Shown: positions 1 to 8,489, numbered from the stretch's first letter. The stretch: 64,000 nt of DNA from Nitratireductor sp. (GCA_020637805.1 JACKJU010000005.1:124001-188000); one strand, 5' to 3'. A program made the numbers and translations. Notes: generated by a model from the letters alone, not told the origin.

Positions 1-240
1 GTTGCCGCCAGCAGCGATCATGGCGAGAACGTCACGCTTGCGAATGGCGTCCTTCTGTTCGTCGTTGAGGCCGTATTTCTCCATGAAGCCCTCTTCGTCC
101 GCAGCGAAGGCGTCGCGGTTTTCCTTCTTGTTGAAGGAGTAGCACATCTTGTTGAGTGCATAGCCTTTCATGGCCTGTTTCCCGTCGAAGACGGTTGTGC
201 CGGGGATGTGCACGTGGTGGTCAAATGCTGGAGCGTCCAT
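1..240 (-). CDS. ligA: Protocatechuate 4,5-dioxygenase alpha subunit (LigA-like), partial
   Basis: Only the first 80 codons are in the window; the gene runs off the left edge. The N-terminus reads DHHVHIPGTTVFDGKQAMKG followed by a YALNKMCYS segment, which matches the small alpha subunit of extradiol LigAB dioxygenases (IPGT.VF, then GY.LN). The start has a strong ribosome-binding site (GGAGGAAACC). LigA caps the active site of the LigB subunit, which opens protocatechuate (or gallate) between C4 and C5. It is the last visible gene of the leftward lig operon, 48 bp after ligI, so a matching ligB could lie just beyond the edge. A second, complete ligA is at 6273-6671. The family call is good; the substrate of this copy is unknown. 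Confidence 0.8.
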   Translation of the reverse strand, partial: MDAPAFDHHVHIPGTTVFDGKQAMKGYALNKMCYSFNKKENRDAFAADEEGFMEKYGLNDEQKDAIRKRDVLAMIAAGGN

Positions 241-288
241 TTTGGTTTCCTCCTGTTTGAGTGCGTTCCCCTCCACGGAAGCGCGGTT

Positions 289-1191
289 TCAGCTGTTTGC
301 CTCTTCGGGCCAGTAGAGGCGCATCGGATTGTCGACCAGAAGCCTCTGACGGGCCTCTTCGGTAACGGCAATGCGCGGGATGAAGTCGGTCAGCTTGCCG
401 TCGTCAGGCATGTGGGACTTCATGTTCGGGTGCGGCCAGTCTGTTCCCCAGAGCACGCGGTCCGGGAAAGCTTCGACCAGTTTCTTCGCGAAAGGCACGA
501 CGTCGTCATAGGTGTCCGGGCCGGTCACCGACAGCCGTTCGGGGCAGGTGACCTTGGACCAGATGTTCTCATTCTCAGCCATCAGGTTGAAGAAGCGTGC
601 AAACTCGGGGCCATCGGCATCCCTGGTCACGTCCGGCCGGCCCATGTGGTCAACGACGATGGTCGTGGGAAGCTGCTTCAGGAACGGTTCGAGTTCCGCG
701 AGGTCCTGAGCCTCGAAATAGACGACAATATGCCAGCCAAGTTTGGCAATCTTTTCCGCAATGCCTAGAAACACCTCTTTCGGGGTGGCATCGACAAGAC
801 GCTTGACGAAATTGAAACGCACGCCACGAACGCCCGCGTCATGCATCTCCTGCAGTTCTTCCATCGTGATGTCAGGCCCGACGGAGGCAACGCCGCGTGC
901 CTTGCCGTTGGACTGGACGAGGGCGTCCACCATGGCGCGGTTGTCCTTGCCGTGACAGGTCGCCTGGACGACCACATTGCGCGAGAAGCCGAGGAAGTCG
1001 CGCAGTTCGAAAAGCTGTGCGGCGGAAGCGTCGCACGGCGTGTACTTGCGTTCCGGGGCAAAGGGAAATTTGTCTCCGGGGCCGAATACGTGGCAGTGAG
1101 CATCGACTGCACCGGCTGGCGGTGTGAAGACCGGCTTCGACGGATTTGGGTGGAAGGGGAGCCAGTCGGCATCCATCGTGAATTTGCTCAT
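289..1191 (-). CDS. ligI: 2-pyrone-4,6-dicarboxylate hydrolase (LigI)
   Basis: A 300-residue protein of the amidohydrolase superfamily. It opens the lactone ring of 2-pyrone-4,6-dicarboxylate to give 4-oxalomesaconate, in the cytoplasm. The metal-type HxH motif is VDAHCHVFGPGD (His32, His34), followed by FPFAPERKYTP, which is characteristic of the PDC hydrolase branch. A late WGTDWPHPN segment supplies the conserved Asp/His region. Length agrees with LigI (about 290-300). I start at MSKFTMDADW, close behind the preceding tautomerase gene (10 bp gap), rather than at an upstream extension. It is the fourth gene of the leftward galB-ligK-galD-ligI-ligA operon. Confidence 0.85.
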   Translation of the reverse strand: MSKFTMDADWLPFHPNPSKPVFTPPAGAVDAHCHVFGPGDKFPFAPERKYTPCDASAAQLFELRDFLGFSRNVVVQATCHGKDNRAMVDALVQSNGKARGVASVGPDITMEELQEMHDAGVRGVRFNFVKRLVDATPKEVFLGIAEKIAKLGWHIVVYFEAQDLAELEPFLKQLPTTIVVDHMGRPDVTRDADGPEFARFFNLMAENENIWSKVTCPERLSVTGPDTYDDVVPFAKKLVEAFPDRVLWGTDWPHPNMKSHMPDDGKLTDFIPRIAVTEEARQRLLVDNPMRLYWPEEANS

Positions 1192-1201
1192 GGGTATCGT
1201 C

Positions 1202-2272
1202 TCATCTTTCCTGGGCAAAGACTGTTCCGTCGAACAGCTTGCGGGCGGTGCGCAAAATGCCGGCACTCGCCATGGTTCCGTCCTCATTCATTTCCGCTAT
1301 TACCGTCATCTCGCCCGTCGGGTGCTCGACCGACAGGGACTTGCGGCTGCCTTCGGGAAGTGATGCCAGTGCGTGGGCGGGAGAACCGGGCAGAAGCGCC
1401 GCGGTTGCCGCGGAGACCGCGCCCAAGACGCCGATGGCCTTGTGGCAGCGATGCGGTATGAAAGTCCGGGTCGAAAACGCGCCACCGTTCGACGCTGTCG
1501 AAACCATCGTCATCTTTGGCACGGACTTTTCCTTGACGTCGCCGAGGTTCATCAGCGGGCCGCATGCCAACCGGATTGCCTCCAGCTTTTCGCGCAGGGC
1601 GGTATCGGCTTCCAGGTCGCCGGGCGCTTCCGTGCCCTCGATGCCAAGATCGGAGGCGCGCAATACGACGCAGGGCATGCCGTTGTCGATCATGGTGACC
1701 TCGACACCCTCGACCGTGTCCACCTCGTTGCCTGTCGGCAGCAGGGCGCCGCAGGATGAACCTGCGGTATCGCGGAAGGTCAGCGGGATCGGTGCAGATG
1801 TGCCAGGAACGCCGTCGATGCGTGCATCGCCCTTGTATGTAGGCTTGCCGCCCGGGGTCTGGATGTTGGCAATGGCAGTCTGGCCGGTGTTTTCCATGTA
1901 GATGGCGACGTCAGTCTCGCCGTCATGCGCTTCGATCAGGCCGCGTTCGATCGCGAAGGGACCAACTCCGGCAAGCATGTTGCCGCAGTTCTGGGAGTCG
2001 CTGACGATTGCCTGATCGACGAAAACCTGAAGGAACAGGTAGTCTACATCGACGCCTTCGCGTTCGGACTTCTTCACCACGGCGACCTTGGATGTGAGCG
2101 GGTCCGAGCCGCCCATGCCGTCGATCTGGCGGGGATCCGGTGAACCCATGATCTCCAGCAGGAGGCGGTCGCGTTCGCCTGTGCTGCCGGGAAGATCGGA
2201 AGCCAGAAAAAAGGCTCCCTTGGACGTTCCGCCGCGCATCCACATGCAGGGTATGGCGTTCGTGCCGGTCAT
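1202..2272 (-). CDS. galD: 4-oxalomesaconate tautomerase (GalD-like, PrpF family)
   Basis: A 356-residue PrpF/diaminopimelate-epimerase-fold protein. The opening MTGTNAIPCMWMRGGTSKGA is the typical PrpF/GalD start. GalD interconverts keto and enol forms of 4-oxalomesaconate between ring opening (LigI) and hydration (GalB). PrpF itself isomerises methylaconitate, but the neighbours here are all protocatechuate-pathway genes, which favours GalD. Inside the protein, DSQNCGNMLAGVGPFAIE carries the conserved Cys-Gly-Asn element of the fold. I start at the ATG at 2272; a TTG one codon upstream is possible. It lies between the aldolase gene (136 bp upstream) and ligI. Confidence 0.8.
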   Translation of the reverse strand: MTGTNAIPCMWMRGGTSKGAFFLASDLPGSTGERDRLLLEIMGSPDPRQIDGMGGSDPLTSKVAVVKKSEREGVDVDYLFLQVFVDQAIVSDSQNCGNMLAGVGPFAIERGLIEAHDGETDVAIYMENTGQTAIANIQTPGGKPTYKGDARIDGVPGTSAPIPLTFRDTAGSSCGALLPTGNEVDTVEGVEVTMIDNGMPCVVLRASDLGIEGTEAPGDLEADTALREKLEAIRLACGPLMNLGDVKEKSVPKMTMVSTASNGGAFSTRTFIPHRCHKAIGVLGAVSAATAALLPGSPAHALASLPEGSRKSLSVEHPTGEMTVIAEMNEDGTMASAGILRTARKLFDGTVFAQER

Positions 2273-2407
2273 CAATGCACCCTTGCGTTGGGCTGCAACT
2301 CCGAAGGAGCTGCCTCTTCACGAAGCGGACGCATGATGTTTCGGTAAACCTTCAGGCAGCAGGCTGTCGTGCAGCCTTCCTTCGAAGTTGCGGCTTCCAT
2401 AGCGTGC

Positions 2408-3100
2408 TCAGACATATTTCAGGCCTTTCTCCTCGAGGCGAGGCCGCATGTCGTAGATGTCGAGGCCGAGTTCGCCGGCGGCGAGGCGCTTGCGCTTGGC
2501 TTCCTCGGCATCCATGCGCTTGCGTGCCTTTTCCAGTACCGATGCAGCTTCCTCGCGGCGGACCACGCAGACGCCGTCGTCGTCGGCAACGATGATGTCG
2601 CCGGCGTTGACAAGCTGACCTGCGCAGACGACTGGAACGTTGACCGAACCAAGTGTCTCCTTGACGGTGCCCTGGGCGAATACCGCTTTCGACCAGACGG
2701 GGAAGTTCATCGCCGTCAGGTCGCGCGTATCGCGCACGCCTGCGTCGATGATAAGCCCAACCCCGCCACGGGCCTGCATGGAGGTCGCCAGGAGATCGCC
2801 AAAATAGCCATCCTCACAGGGCGAGGTGGGGGCGAGCACGAGTATGTCACCCTCGTGCACCTGCTCGATTGCCACGTGCACCATCCAGTTGTCGCCCGGA
2901 GGTGCGGATATCGTGACTGCGGAAGCGGCCAACTGGGCGCCCGAATAGATGGGGCGCATGTAGGACGCCAGCAGACCGCGACGGCCTTGGGCCTCATGCA
3001 CGGTTGCAACGCCTGCCTCGGCGAGGCCCTTGATGATTTCCGGATCGGCGCGTTCGATATTCTGGACGACGATGCCTGACTGTCCGACTGCTCCTGTCAT
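2408..3100 (-). CDS. ligK: 4-carboxy-4-hydroxy-2-oxoadipate aldolase (LigK/GalC, RraA family)
   Basis: A 230-residue member of the RraA/HMG-CHA aldolase family. It cleaves 4-carboxy-4-hydroxy-2-oxoadipate to pyruvate and oxaloacetate, the last step of protocatechuate 4,5-cleavage. Visible marks are the substrate-phosphate-like loop around PCEDGYFGDLLATS and GGVGLIIDAGVRDTRDL, the conserved G.(I/V)(I/V)DG.(V/C)RD element that holds the metal ligand Asp and an Arg. Length is normal for class II pyruvate aldolases of this family. The start has GGGAGGCGGTC upstream. The galB stop-side spacing is 11 bp, so the genes are co-transcribed. Confidence 0.87.
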   Translation of the reverse strand: MTGAVGQSGIVVQNIERADPEIIKGLAEAGVATVHEAQGRRGLLASYMRPIYSGAQLAASAVTISAPPGDNWMVHVAIEQVHEGDILVLAPTSPCEDGYFGDLLATSMQARGGVGLIIDAGVRDTRDLTAMNFPVWSKAVFAQGTVKETLGSVNVPVVCAGQLVNAGDIIVADDDGVCVVRREEAASVLEKARKRMDAEEAKRKRLAAGELGLDIYDMRPRLEEKGLKYV

Positions 3101-3111
3101 GACCGCCTCCC

Positions 3112-3846
3112 TTACAGTTCGTCGACGGTACGCGGGAAGATGGACTGGAAGCCCTCAGCGTACTTGCAGTTGCGGCCGCCGGCCTGACCGCCGGAATTGC
3201 GGCGGAAGTGGTTGCCGCGGTTCTCGGCCACATTGGTGTAGAAGTGCCACAGGTGCTCCTGGCCCTGCATGCATTCAATCGCGGCTTTCTTCTTTTCCCA
3301 GACTGAGGTGATGTCGAGGAAAACGTCCGGCTTCCAGCCCATCTGCTCGGTCTGGTGGGGTTCGAAGAGATAGAGTTGCGGCGCGCCGAGAACCTTTTCG
3401 CCCGGGTTGTGACCCCAGGCCTGTGCGATCATGCGGCATTCGAGCACGAACTTCGTCGTGTTCATGTGGTCGGTGTTGTAGGGGTCCCACATGGAATGGC
3501 TCATCATGAAGGATGGCTGGACCTTGCGGATCAGATTCACGGTCTTCTCGCGAGCCTCGGGGCCGAAGTCGAGGGGATAGTCACCGAGATCGAAGAATTC
3601 GATATCATGGACGCCCAGCGCCTTGGCGGCATTTTCAGCTTCCTCGCGCCGGGCTTTCTTCACCGTGTCGAGATCCATGCCATCCTGCTTCCACAGCTTG
3701 GCGCTTTCGCCACGCTCGCCATAGGACAGGCAGCAAACCGTCACGTTGTAGCCAAGCTCCTGGTGGAGGGCGATTGCCCCGCCTGCGCGCCATACGAAGT
3801 CTGCAGCGTGTGCGCTGATCACCAGTGCCGTTTTCTTGTCAGTCAT
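3112..3846 (-). CDS. galB: 4-oxalomesaconate hydratase, GalB type (PIG-L/LmbE fold)
   Basis: A 244-residue PIG-L/LmbE-family protein. The zinc-site motif is SAHAADFVWRAGG near residue 11, a variant of the AHPDD motif, and MSHSMWDPYNTDHMNT supplies further histidines. Most PIG-L proteins are deacetylases, but Pseudomonas GalB belongs to this fold and hydrates 4-oxalomesaconate to 4-carboxy-4-hydroxy-2-oxoadipate. Its place directly before the aldolase supports that role and explains why no LigJ (amidohydrolase-type hydratase) is seen. I start at the ATG with GAGGGAG eight bases upstream. It is the first gene of the leftward operon and diverges from the LysR regulator. Confidence 0.82.
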   Translation of the reverse strand: MTDKKTALVISAHAADFVWRAGGAIALHQELGYNVTVCCLSYGERGESAKLWKQDGMDLDTVKKARREEAENAAKALGVHDIEFFDLGDYPLDFGPEAREKTVNLIRKVQPSFMMSHSMWDPYNTDHMNTTKFVLECRMIAQAWGHNPGEKVLGAPQLYLFEPHQTEQMGWKPDVFLDITSVWEKKKAAIECMQGQEHLWHFYTNVAENRGNHFRRNSGGQAGGRNCKYAEGFQSIFPRTVDEL

Positions 3847-3910
3847 TTGAAGCTCCCTCAATGCGCCGGGAACGTCTTCCCGGACGGTTCGCCAGATTTC
3901 TATTCGTGAA

Positions 3911-3932
3911 ATTGAGAAATTGCCATTTCAAT
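3911..3932. promoter_or_regulatory. Candidate LysR operator in the galB/lysR divergent promoter
   Basis: The 141-bp divergent gap holds ATTGA-N12-TCAAT, with a nested dyad GAAAT-N4-ATTTC at 3916-3929. LysR proteins bind such interrupted AT-rich dyads between divergent genes. The dyad is seen directly; the assignment to the adjacent regulator is inferred. Confidence 0.45.
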
Positions 3933-3987
3933 CGCTTCCATTACTATAAGGAAAAGCTATAGCGGATCATCCGCGTGAGGGAAGAAC

Positions 3988-5253
3988 ATGGAAGAAATTC
4001 CGAATATCAGGCATTTGCGGGTATTCATGGAGGTTGCACACTGCCGTTCGGTAAGCGGCGGCGCGGTGCGCGTTCACCTGTCCCAACCGGCGGTTACGCA
4101 GGCAATCGGCAAGCTGGAAAGCGAGCTTGGCACACCCCTTTTCCAGCGGCGCACCGACGGCATGTTCCTGACGGAGATCGGAGCCCAATTCCTGCTTCGT
4201 GTCGAGCGGGCGCTCATGCACCTCGAAACTGGGGCACGGGAAGTTGTGAGGATCGGCAATCGTGCGGCGCATGGTGGAACCAGCAAGGGGGCAGGCAGGT
4301 TCGACCACCTGCTCACTGCCACCCAGTTGCGCGCGCTCGTCGCCCTGTCGGAATCCGAGAATTTCTCCCTGGCAGCGCGGCAGGTGGGAGTTTCGCAGCC
4401 ATCCATTCACCGGGCGGCGCGCAACCTTGAAAGCATCGCGGGCGTAACCCTGTTCAACGCCACGCCTGAGGGTATCGTGCTTACTGCGGCTGCCAGGAGC
4501 ATGGCGCAGAACACGCGGCTGGCGCTGGCCGAACTGCGCCAGGGCCAGGACGAGGTCGCTGCCTGGCTGGGCCAGGATTCCAGCCGCATCATGGTCGGGT
4601 CGCTGCCGCTGGCGCGCACCTCGATCGTTCCGCAGGCAGTTCACAGGCTGGTCAGCGAGCGCGAGGGCGTTCAGGTGCAGGTTATCGATGGCATCTATGG
4701 CGAGCTGCTCAACAGGCTGCGGCACGGCACCCTCGATTTTCTCATCGGTGCGTTGCGCTTCCCCGCTCCGGCGGACGATGTAACCCAGGAATTGCTGTTC
4801 GACGATCCGCTGGCAATCGTCGCGCGGGTTGGCCACCCTTTGGCGGGCAAGAAGACGGTTACGCTTGGGGAAACGCTCGACTATCCCTGGATAGCGCCGC
4901 CCCGGACGACGCCCGCAGGAAGCTATCTGTACGAGACGCTACGCATCCACGAGCAACCGCAAACCCCGGTCAGGGTGGTGTCGAGTTCGCTTGTTTTCCT
5001 GCGCGGGCTGATGACAATCGGCGACTACATCACGATCATATCGACACACCAGATACGCCATGAACTCGAGAGCGGGCTTCTTACAACGCTCAATGTGTCA
5101 TTGGTCAACAGCGACCGCTCGATTGGCCTTACATTTCGCAAGGGATGGCACCCAACTCCTTCGCAGGCAAGGTTTCTTGAGTATGTTCGAGATGTCGCCA
5201 CCAGCGGATCGAGAGCCGCGCCAGGCCAGATTGATTTGCATTCCTATGCATAA
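3988..5253 (+). CDS. LysR-family regulator with two N-terminal helix-turn-helix domains
   Basis: A 421-residue LysR-type regulator, about 110 residues longer than usual. A first HTH (residues 7-67, with SVSGGAVRVHLSQPAVTQAI) is followed by a linker and a second, independent LysR-type HTH (residues 110-170, with FSLAARQVGVSQPSIHRAA). The inducer-binding domain starts around residue 195. The gene sits between the leftward galB operon and the rightward ligABC operon, so it is the obvious regulator of both. The inducer could be protocatechuate, gallate or a ring-cleavage product. The start has GAGGGAAGAAC upstream. Family certain, target inferred. Confidence 0.85.
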   Translation: MEEIPNIRHLRVFMEVAHCRSVSGGAVRVHLSQPAVTQAIGKLESELGTPLFQRRTDGMFLTEIGAQFLLRVERALMHLETGAREVVRIGNRAAHGGTSKGAGRFDHLLTATQLRALVALSESENFSLAARQVGVSQPSIHRAARNLESIAGVTLFNATPEGIVLTAAARSMAQNTRLALAELRQGQDEVAAWLGQDSSRIMVGSLPLARTSIVPQAVHRLVSEREGVQVQVIDGIYGELLNRLRHGTLDFLIGALRFPAPADDVTQELLFDDPLAIVARVGHPLAGKKTVTLGETLDYPWIAPPRTTPAGSYLYETLRIHEQPQTPVRVVSSSLVFLRGLMTIGDYITIISTHQIRHELESGLLTTLNVSLVNSDRSIGLTFRKGWHPTPSQARFLEYVRDVATSGSRAAPGQIDLHSYA

Positions 5254-5315
5254 AATCAATAGGAATTTCCGCATTCCAATAGGCGTTTTCGGGTCACGGA
5301 TGCTAGAAGACCTGC

Positions 5316-6251
5316 ATGAAGAGACACGTCGAGATTTCACTGTTGGGCTTTGGTGAAGCCGCGCAGGCCTTTCTTCAGGGCTGGCGCAAGGCTTGCGCGG
5401 ACGCCGCTTTCCGCGCCTATGACATCAAGACCGCTGAAGGCAATACGCGCATAGCGGATGCAAAGCGCGAGGAATATGCCCGGCTGGACGTTGGTGGCTG
5501 TGCTGAACTCTGGGACGCCATAGAAGGTGCGTCCGCAGTGTTCAGCCTCGTTACTGCCGACAGGGCTGCAGAAGCAGCGGCGGAGGCGGCGAAGCTCTTT
5601 CCGAAAGGCGGGTACTTTTTTGACTGCAATTCCTGTGCGCCCGGAACCAAGCGGCAATCTGCCGAACTGATCGAGGCTGCCGGGGGGCGCTACGTGGATA
5701 CGGCGGTCATGGCTCCCGTCCACCCCAAGCTGCACGAGACACCGCTATTGCTCGCAGGTCCGCATGCCGTGGAAGCTGCAGCATTTCTCAATAATACGCT
5801 TGGCATGAAGGCGAAGGTTGTCGAGGGCGGCGTCGGCTCTGCCTCTGCCATCAAGATGGTGCGTTCCATCGCCATGAAGGGCATGGAAGCGGTGATGCTG
5901 GAATGCGTTCTGGCTGGCCGCAGGGCAGGGGTTTCGGAAACCGTCCTGAAATCGCTAGACCAGACCTATCCCGGATTTGGATTTGAAAAGCGGGCGGCCT
6001 ACATGATGGAGAGGGCTGCGACCCACGGCGTACGCCGCGCTGCAGAAATGCGTGAAGTTGCAAACACGGTTCGCGAACTCGGGTTCGACGGATGGATGGC
6101 GGATGCAACCGCGCTGTGGGAAGACCGGATAGGCGCGCTCAAGGCCGATCTTTCCGGCATCGATCAGGAAGACCCGCAGGCCGTGGCCGATGTGCTGCTT
6201 GATGCAATCGGCGTGCAGCAGGAAAATGAAGAAGACGGTCAGGCTGCCTGA
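5316..6251 (+). CDS. 6-phosphogluconate-dehydrogenase-like NAD(P)-binding protein (DUF1932 C-terminus)
   Basis: A 311-residue protein with an N-terminal Rossmann segment (ISLLGFGEAAQAFLQGW, a GxGxxA-type loop) and an all-helical C-terminal half of the DUF1932 type (IKMVRSIAMKGMEAVMLECVLAGRRAGV). The conserved Lys of beta-hydroxyacid dehydrogenases is probably the one in SAIKMVRS. The reaction is unknown. It is the first gene of the rightward lig operon, 21 bp before ligA, so an oxidoreductase step on an aromatic-pathway intermediate or a side product is likely. Start ATG at 5316 has only a weak ribosome-binding site. Confidence 0.72.
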   Translation: MKRHVEISLLGFGEAAQAFLQGWRKACADAAFRAYDIKTAEGNTRIADAKREEYARLDVGGCAELWDAIEGASAVFSLVTADRAAEAAAEAAKLFPKGGYFFDCNSCAPGTKRQSAELIEAAGGRYVDTAVMAPVHPKLHETPLLLAGPHAVEAAAFLNNTLGMKAKVVEGGVGSASAIKMVRSIAMKGMEAVMLECVLAGRRAGVSETVLKSLDQTYPGFGFEKRAAYMMERAATHGVRRAAEMREVANTVRELGFDGWMADATALWEDRIGALKADLSGIDQEDPQAVADVLLDAIGVQQENEEDGQAA

Positions 6252-6272
6252 ACCGTCCAACCGGAGGGAAAC

Positions 6273-6671
6273 ATGTCCAAGGAGTATGACGATATTCCGG
6301 GCACATTCGTGTTCGATGCGGATCGTTCGCGCGAGGGTTATTGGCTGAACCAGTTCTGCATCTCGCTCAGGCTGGAAAAGAACCGCCAGCAGCTGCGTGA
6401 CGATCCCGAGGGCTACATGGCAAAGTTTGCCATGACAGAGGAACAGAAACAGGCTGTCCGGGACCGGGCCTGGAACCGGCTGCTCGAGCTTGGCGGCAAC
6501 ATCTACTACACGTCGAAGCTGGCCGCGTTCGACGGTATCACCTTCCAGGACCTGGCGGCGAAGATGACGGGCATGAGCCGCGAGGACTATCGCGACATGA
6601 TGCTCCATGGCGGGCGCTCGATTGAAGGCAACCGCTACAAGTCGGAATGGGAGAAGAAGAACGATGGCTAA
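6273..6671 (+). CDS. ligA: Protocatechuate 4,5-dioxygenase alpha subunit
   Basis: A complete 132-residue alpha subunit: DDIPGTFVFDADRSREGYWL at the N-terminus, GGNIYYTSKLAAFDGITFQD in the middle and MTGMSREDYRDMMLHGGRS near the end, all conserved in LigA. It overlaps the start of ligB by 8 bases, as expected for subunits made together. The ribosome-binding site is GGAGGGAAAC. It differs clearly from the partial ligA at the left edge, so the window has two alpha subunits of separate lineage. Confidence 0.9.
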   Translation: MSKEYDDIPGTFVFDADRSREGYWLNQFCISLRLEKNRQQLRDDPEGYMAKFAMTEEQKQAVRDRAWNRLLELGGNIYYTSKLAAFDGITFQDLAAKMTGMSREDYRDMMLHGGRSIEGNRYKSEWEKKNDG

Positions 6672-7512
6672 AATCACCGCAGGCGTGGGATGCTCGCACG
6701 TTCCGGCAATCGGCGTGGCGATGGATACCGGTATCACCGAACAGCCCTACTGGCAGCCGGTCTTCAAGGGCTTCGAGTTTTCCCGCAAATGGATGAAGGA
6801 AAACACGCCGGACGTGATCTTCCTCGTCTACAACGACCACTGTACCGCGTTCGATGCTTCCTGCATTCCAACCTTTGCGCTTGGGTGCGCGGCGGAATTC
6901 AAGCCGGCGGACGAGGGCTGGGGACCACGGCCGGTGCCGGTCGTGAAGGGGCATCAGAAGCTTGCTTCCTTCATCGCGCAATCGGTCATTCTGGACGAAT
7001 TCGACCTGACCATCATGAACGAGATGGAAGTTGATCACGGGCTTACGGTTCCACTGTCCGTCATGTTCGGAGAAAAAGGGCCGGATGATGAGTGGCCGTG
7101 TCCTGTCATCCCACTGGCGGTGAACGTGGTGCAGTATCCGGCGCCGCTTGGCCGCCGCTGCTATGCGCTTGGCAAGGCCATCCGCAGGGCCATCGAGGCC
7201 TATCCGGAAGACCTCAATGTCATGGTGTTCGGCACGGGGGGCATGAGCCACCAGTTGCAGGCGGAGCGGGCAGGGCTCATCAACCCGGAATTCGACACCC
7301 GCTTCCTGGATCTCCTCACCGAGGACCCGGAAGCAGGAGCAAACATCAGCCATCTCGAGTATCTTCGGGAGTCTGGCTCTGAAGGCATCGAACTTGTCAT
7401 GTGGCACATCATGCGCGGTGCGCTGAACGACGAAGTGCGCGAGGTTCACCGCCACTACCACGTTCCCGCTTCCAACACGGCGGTGGGTCACATCATTCTC
7501 GAAAACGTTTGA
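6664..7512 (+). CDS. ligB: Protocatechuate 4,5-dioxygenase beta (catalytic) subunit
   Basis: A 282-residue class III extradiol dioxygenase. It opens protocatechuate to 4-carboxy-2-hydroxymuconate-6-semialdehyde using Fe(II). Visible residues are His12 (GCSHVPAIG) and His59 (YNDHC), the metal ligands of the LigB family. FGTGGMSHQL carries the catalytic histidine, and a C-terminal acidic ligand lies in the SGSEGIELVMW region. Length matches LigB. The start lies inside the end of ligA. LigC follows 24 bp later. Confidence 0.9.
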   Translation: MAKITAGVGCSHVPAIGVAMDTGITEQPYWQPVFKGFEFSRKWMKENTPDVIFLVYNDHCTAFDASCIPTFALGCAAEFKPADEGWGPRPVPVVKGHQKLASFIAQSVILDEFDLTIMNEMEVDHGLTVPLSVMFGEKGPDDEWPCPVIPLAVNVVQYPAPLGRRCYALGKAIRRAIEAYPEDLNVMVFGTGGMSHQLQAERAGLINPEFDTRFLDLLTEDPEAGANISHLEYLRESGSEGIELVMWHIMRGALNDEVREVHRHYHVPASNTAVGHIILENV

Positions 7513-7536
7513 CGAAGAAATTTACGGAGAAAGATC

Positions 7537-8484
7537 ATGCGGATTTGCGTAGCAGGCGCTTACGGCGCTTTCGGTATCAAGCATCTTGATGCGCTGGCAA
7601 ACATTGACGGTGTCACGGTAACCTCCGTGATGGGGCCAACCCAGGAGAAGATCGAGAAACTGGCTGAAGAGCGCGGTATCGGCCATGCGGCCACCACGCT
7701 GGAAGAATGCCTGGAGCGCGATGATGTCGATGCCGTGATCCTTGCAACACCGACGCAGATGCATGCCGATCAGGGTGTGATGTGCATGGAGTCAGGCAAG
7801 CCGGTGCTCATCGAGATCCCGATGGCAGACAGTCTTGCCGATTCAGTTCGCCTTGTCGAAGCACAGAAAAAGACAGGTGTCCTGGCAATGGCCGGGCAGG
7901 TGCGCCGCTTCAATCCGTCCCATCAATGGATACACAACAAGATCGTGGCAGGCGAGTTGAAGGTCCAGCAGATGGATGTGCAGACCTACTTCTTCCGCCG
8001 TTCCAACATGAATGCCAAGGGCGAGCCACGCTCATGGACCGACCACCTGCTTTGGCACCATGCTTGCCACACGGTCGACCTGTTCCAGTACCAGACGGGC
8101 GAGACGTGTTCCGAAGCGTTCGGGCTTCAGGGTCCGCTCCATCCTGATCTTGGAATCGCGATGGACATGTCGATCGGCATGAAGGTTCCATCGGGCGCGA
8201 TCTGCACGCTTTCGCTTTCGTTCAACAACAACGGGCCGCTTGGCACCTTCTTCCGTTACATCTGCGACAACGGCACCTATATTGCCCGCTACGATGACCT
8301 GTTTGACGGCTATGAAAAGCCGGTCGATCTTTCCGGAGTGGCAGTTTCCAACAACGGTATCGAGCTGATCGACCGCGAATTCATCTCGGCGATCAAGGAA
8401 GGCCGCGAGCCCAACGGGTCGGTGCAACAGGTGCTTGGTGCGATGCAAACACTTGACATGATCGAAAAGAGCTTCAAAAGCTGA
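7537..8484 (+). CDS. ligC: 4-carboxy-2-hydroxymuconate-6-semialdehyde dehydrogenase (LigC)
   Basis: A 315-residue Gfo/Idh/MocA-family oxidoreductase. It oxidises the hemiacetal of the LigAB product to 2-pyrone-4,6-dicarboxylate with NADP. The N-terminal nucleotide loop is ICVAGAYGAFGIKH. IEIPMADS replaces the usual EKP motif of the family, as in LigC. DHLLWHHACHTVD contains the catalytic-region histidines. Length equals known LigC (about 315). It lies between ligB and an aldo/keto reductase, all closely spaced. Confidence 0.88.
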   Translation: MRICVAGAYGAFGIKHLDALANIDGVTVTSVMGPTQEKIEKLAEERGIGHAATTLEECLERDDVDAVILATPTQMHADQGVMCMESGKPVLIEIPMADSLADSVRLVEAQKKTGVLAMAGQVRRFNPSHQWIHNKIVAGELKVQQMDVQTYFFRRSNMNAKGEPRSWTDHLLWHHACHTVDLFQYQTGETCSEAFGLQGPLHPDLGIAMDMSIGMKVPSGAICTLSLSFNNNGPLGTFFRYICDNGTYIARYDDLFDGYEKPVDLSGVAVSNNGIELIDREFISAIKEGREPNGSVQQVLGAMQTLDMIEKSFKS

Positions 8485-8489
8485 TTTCC

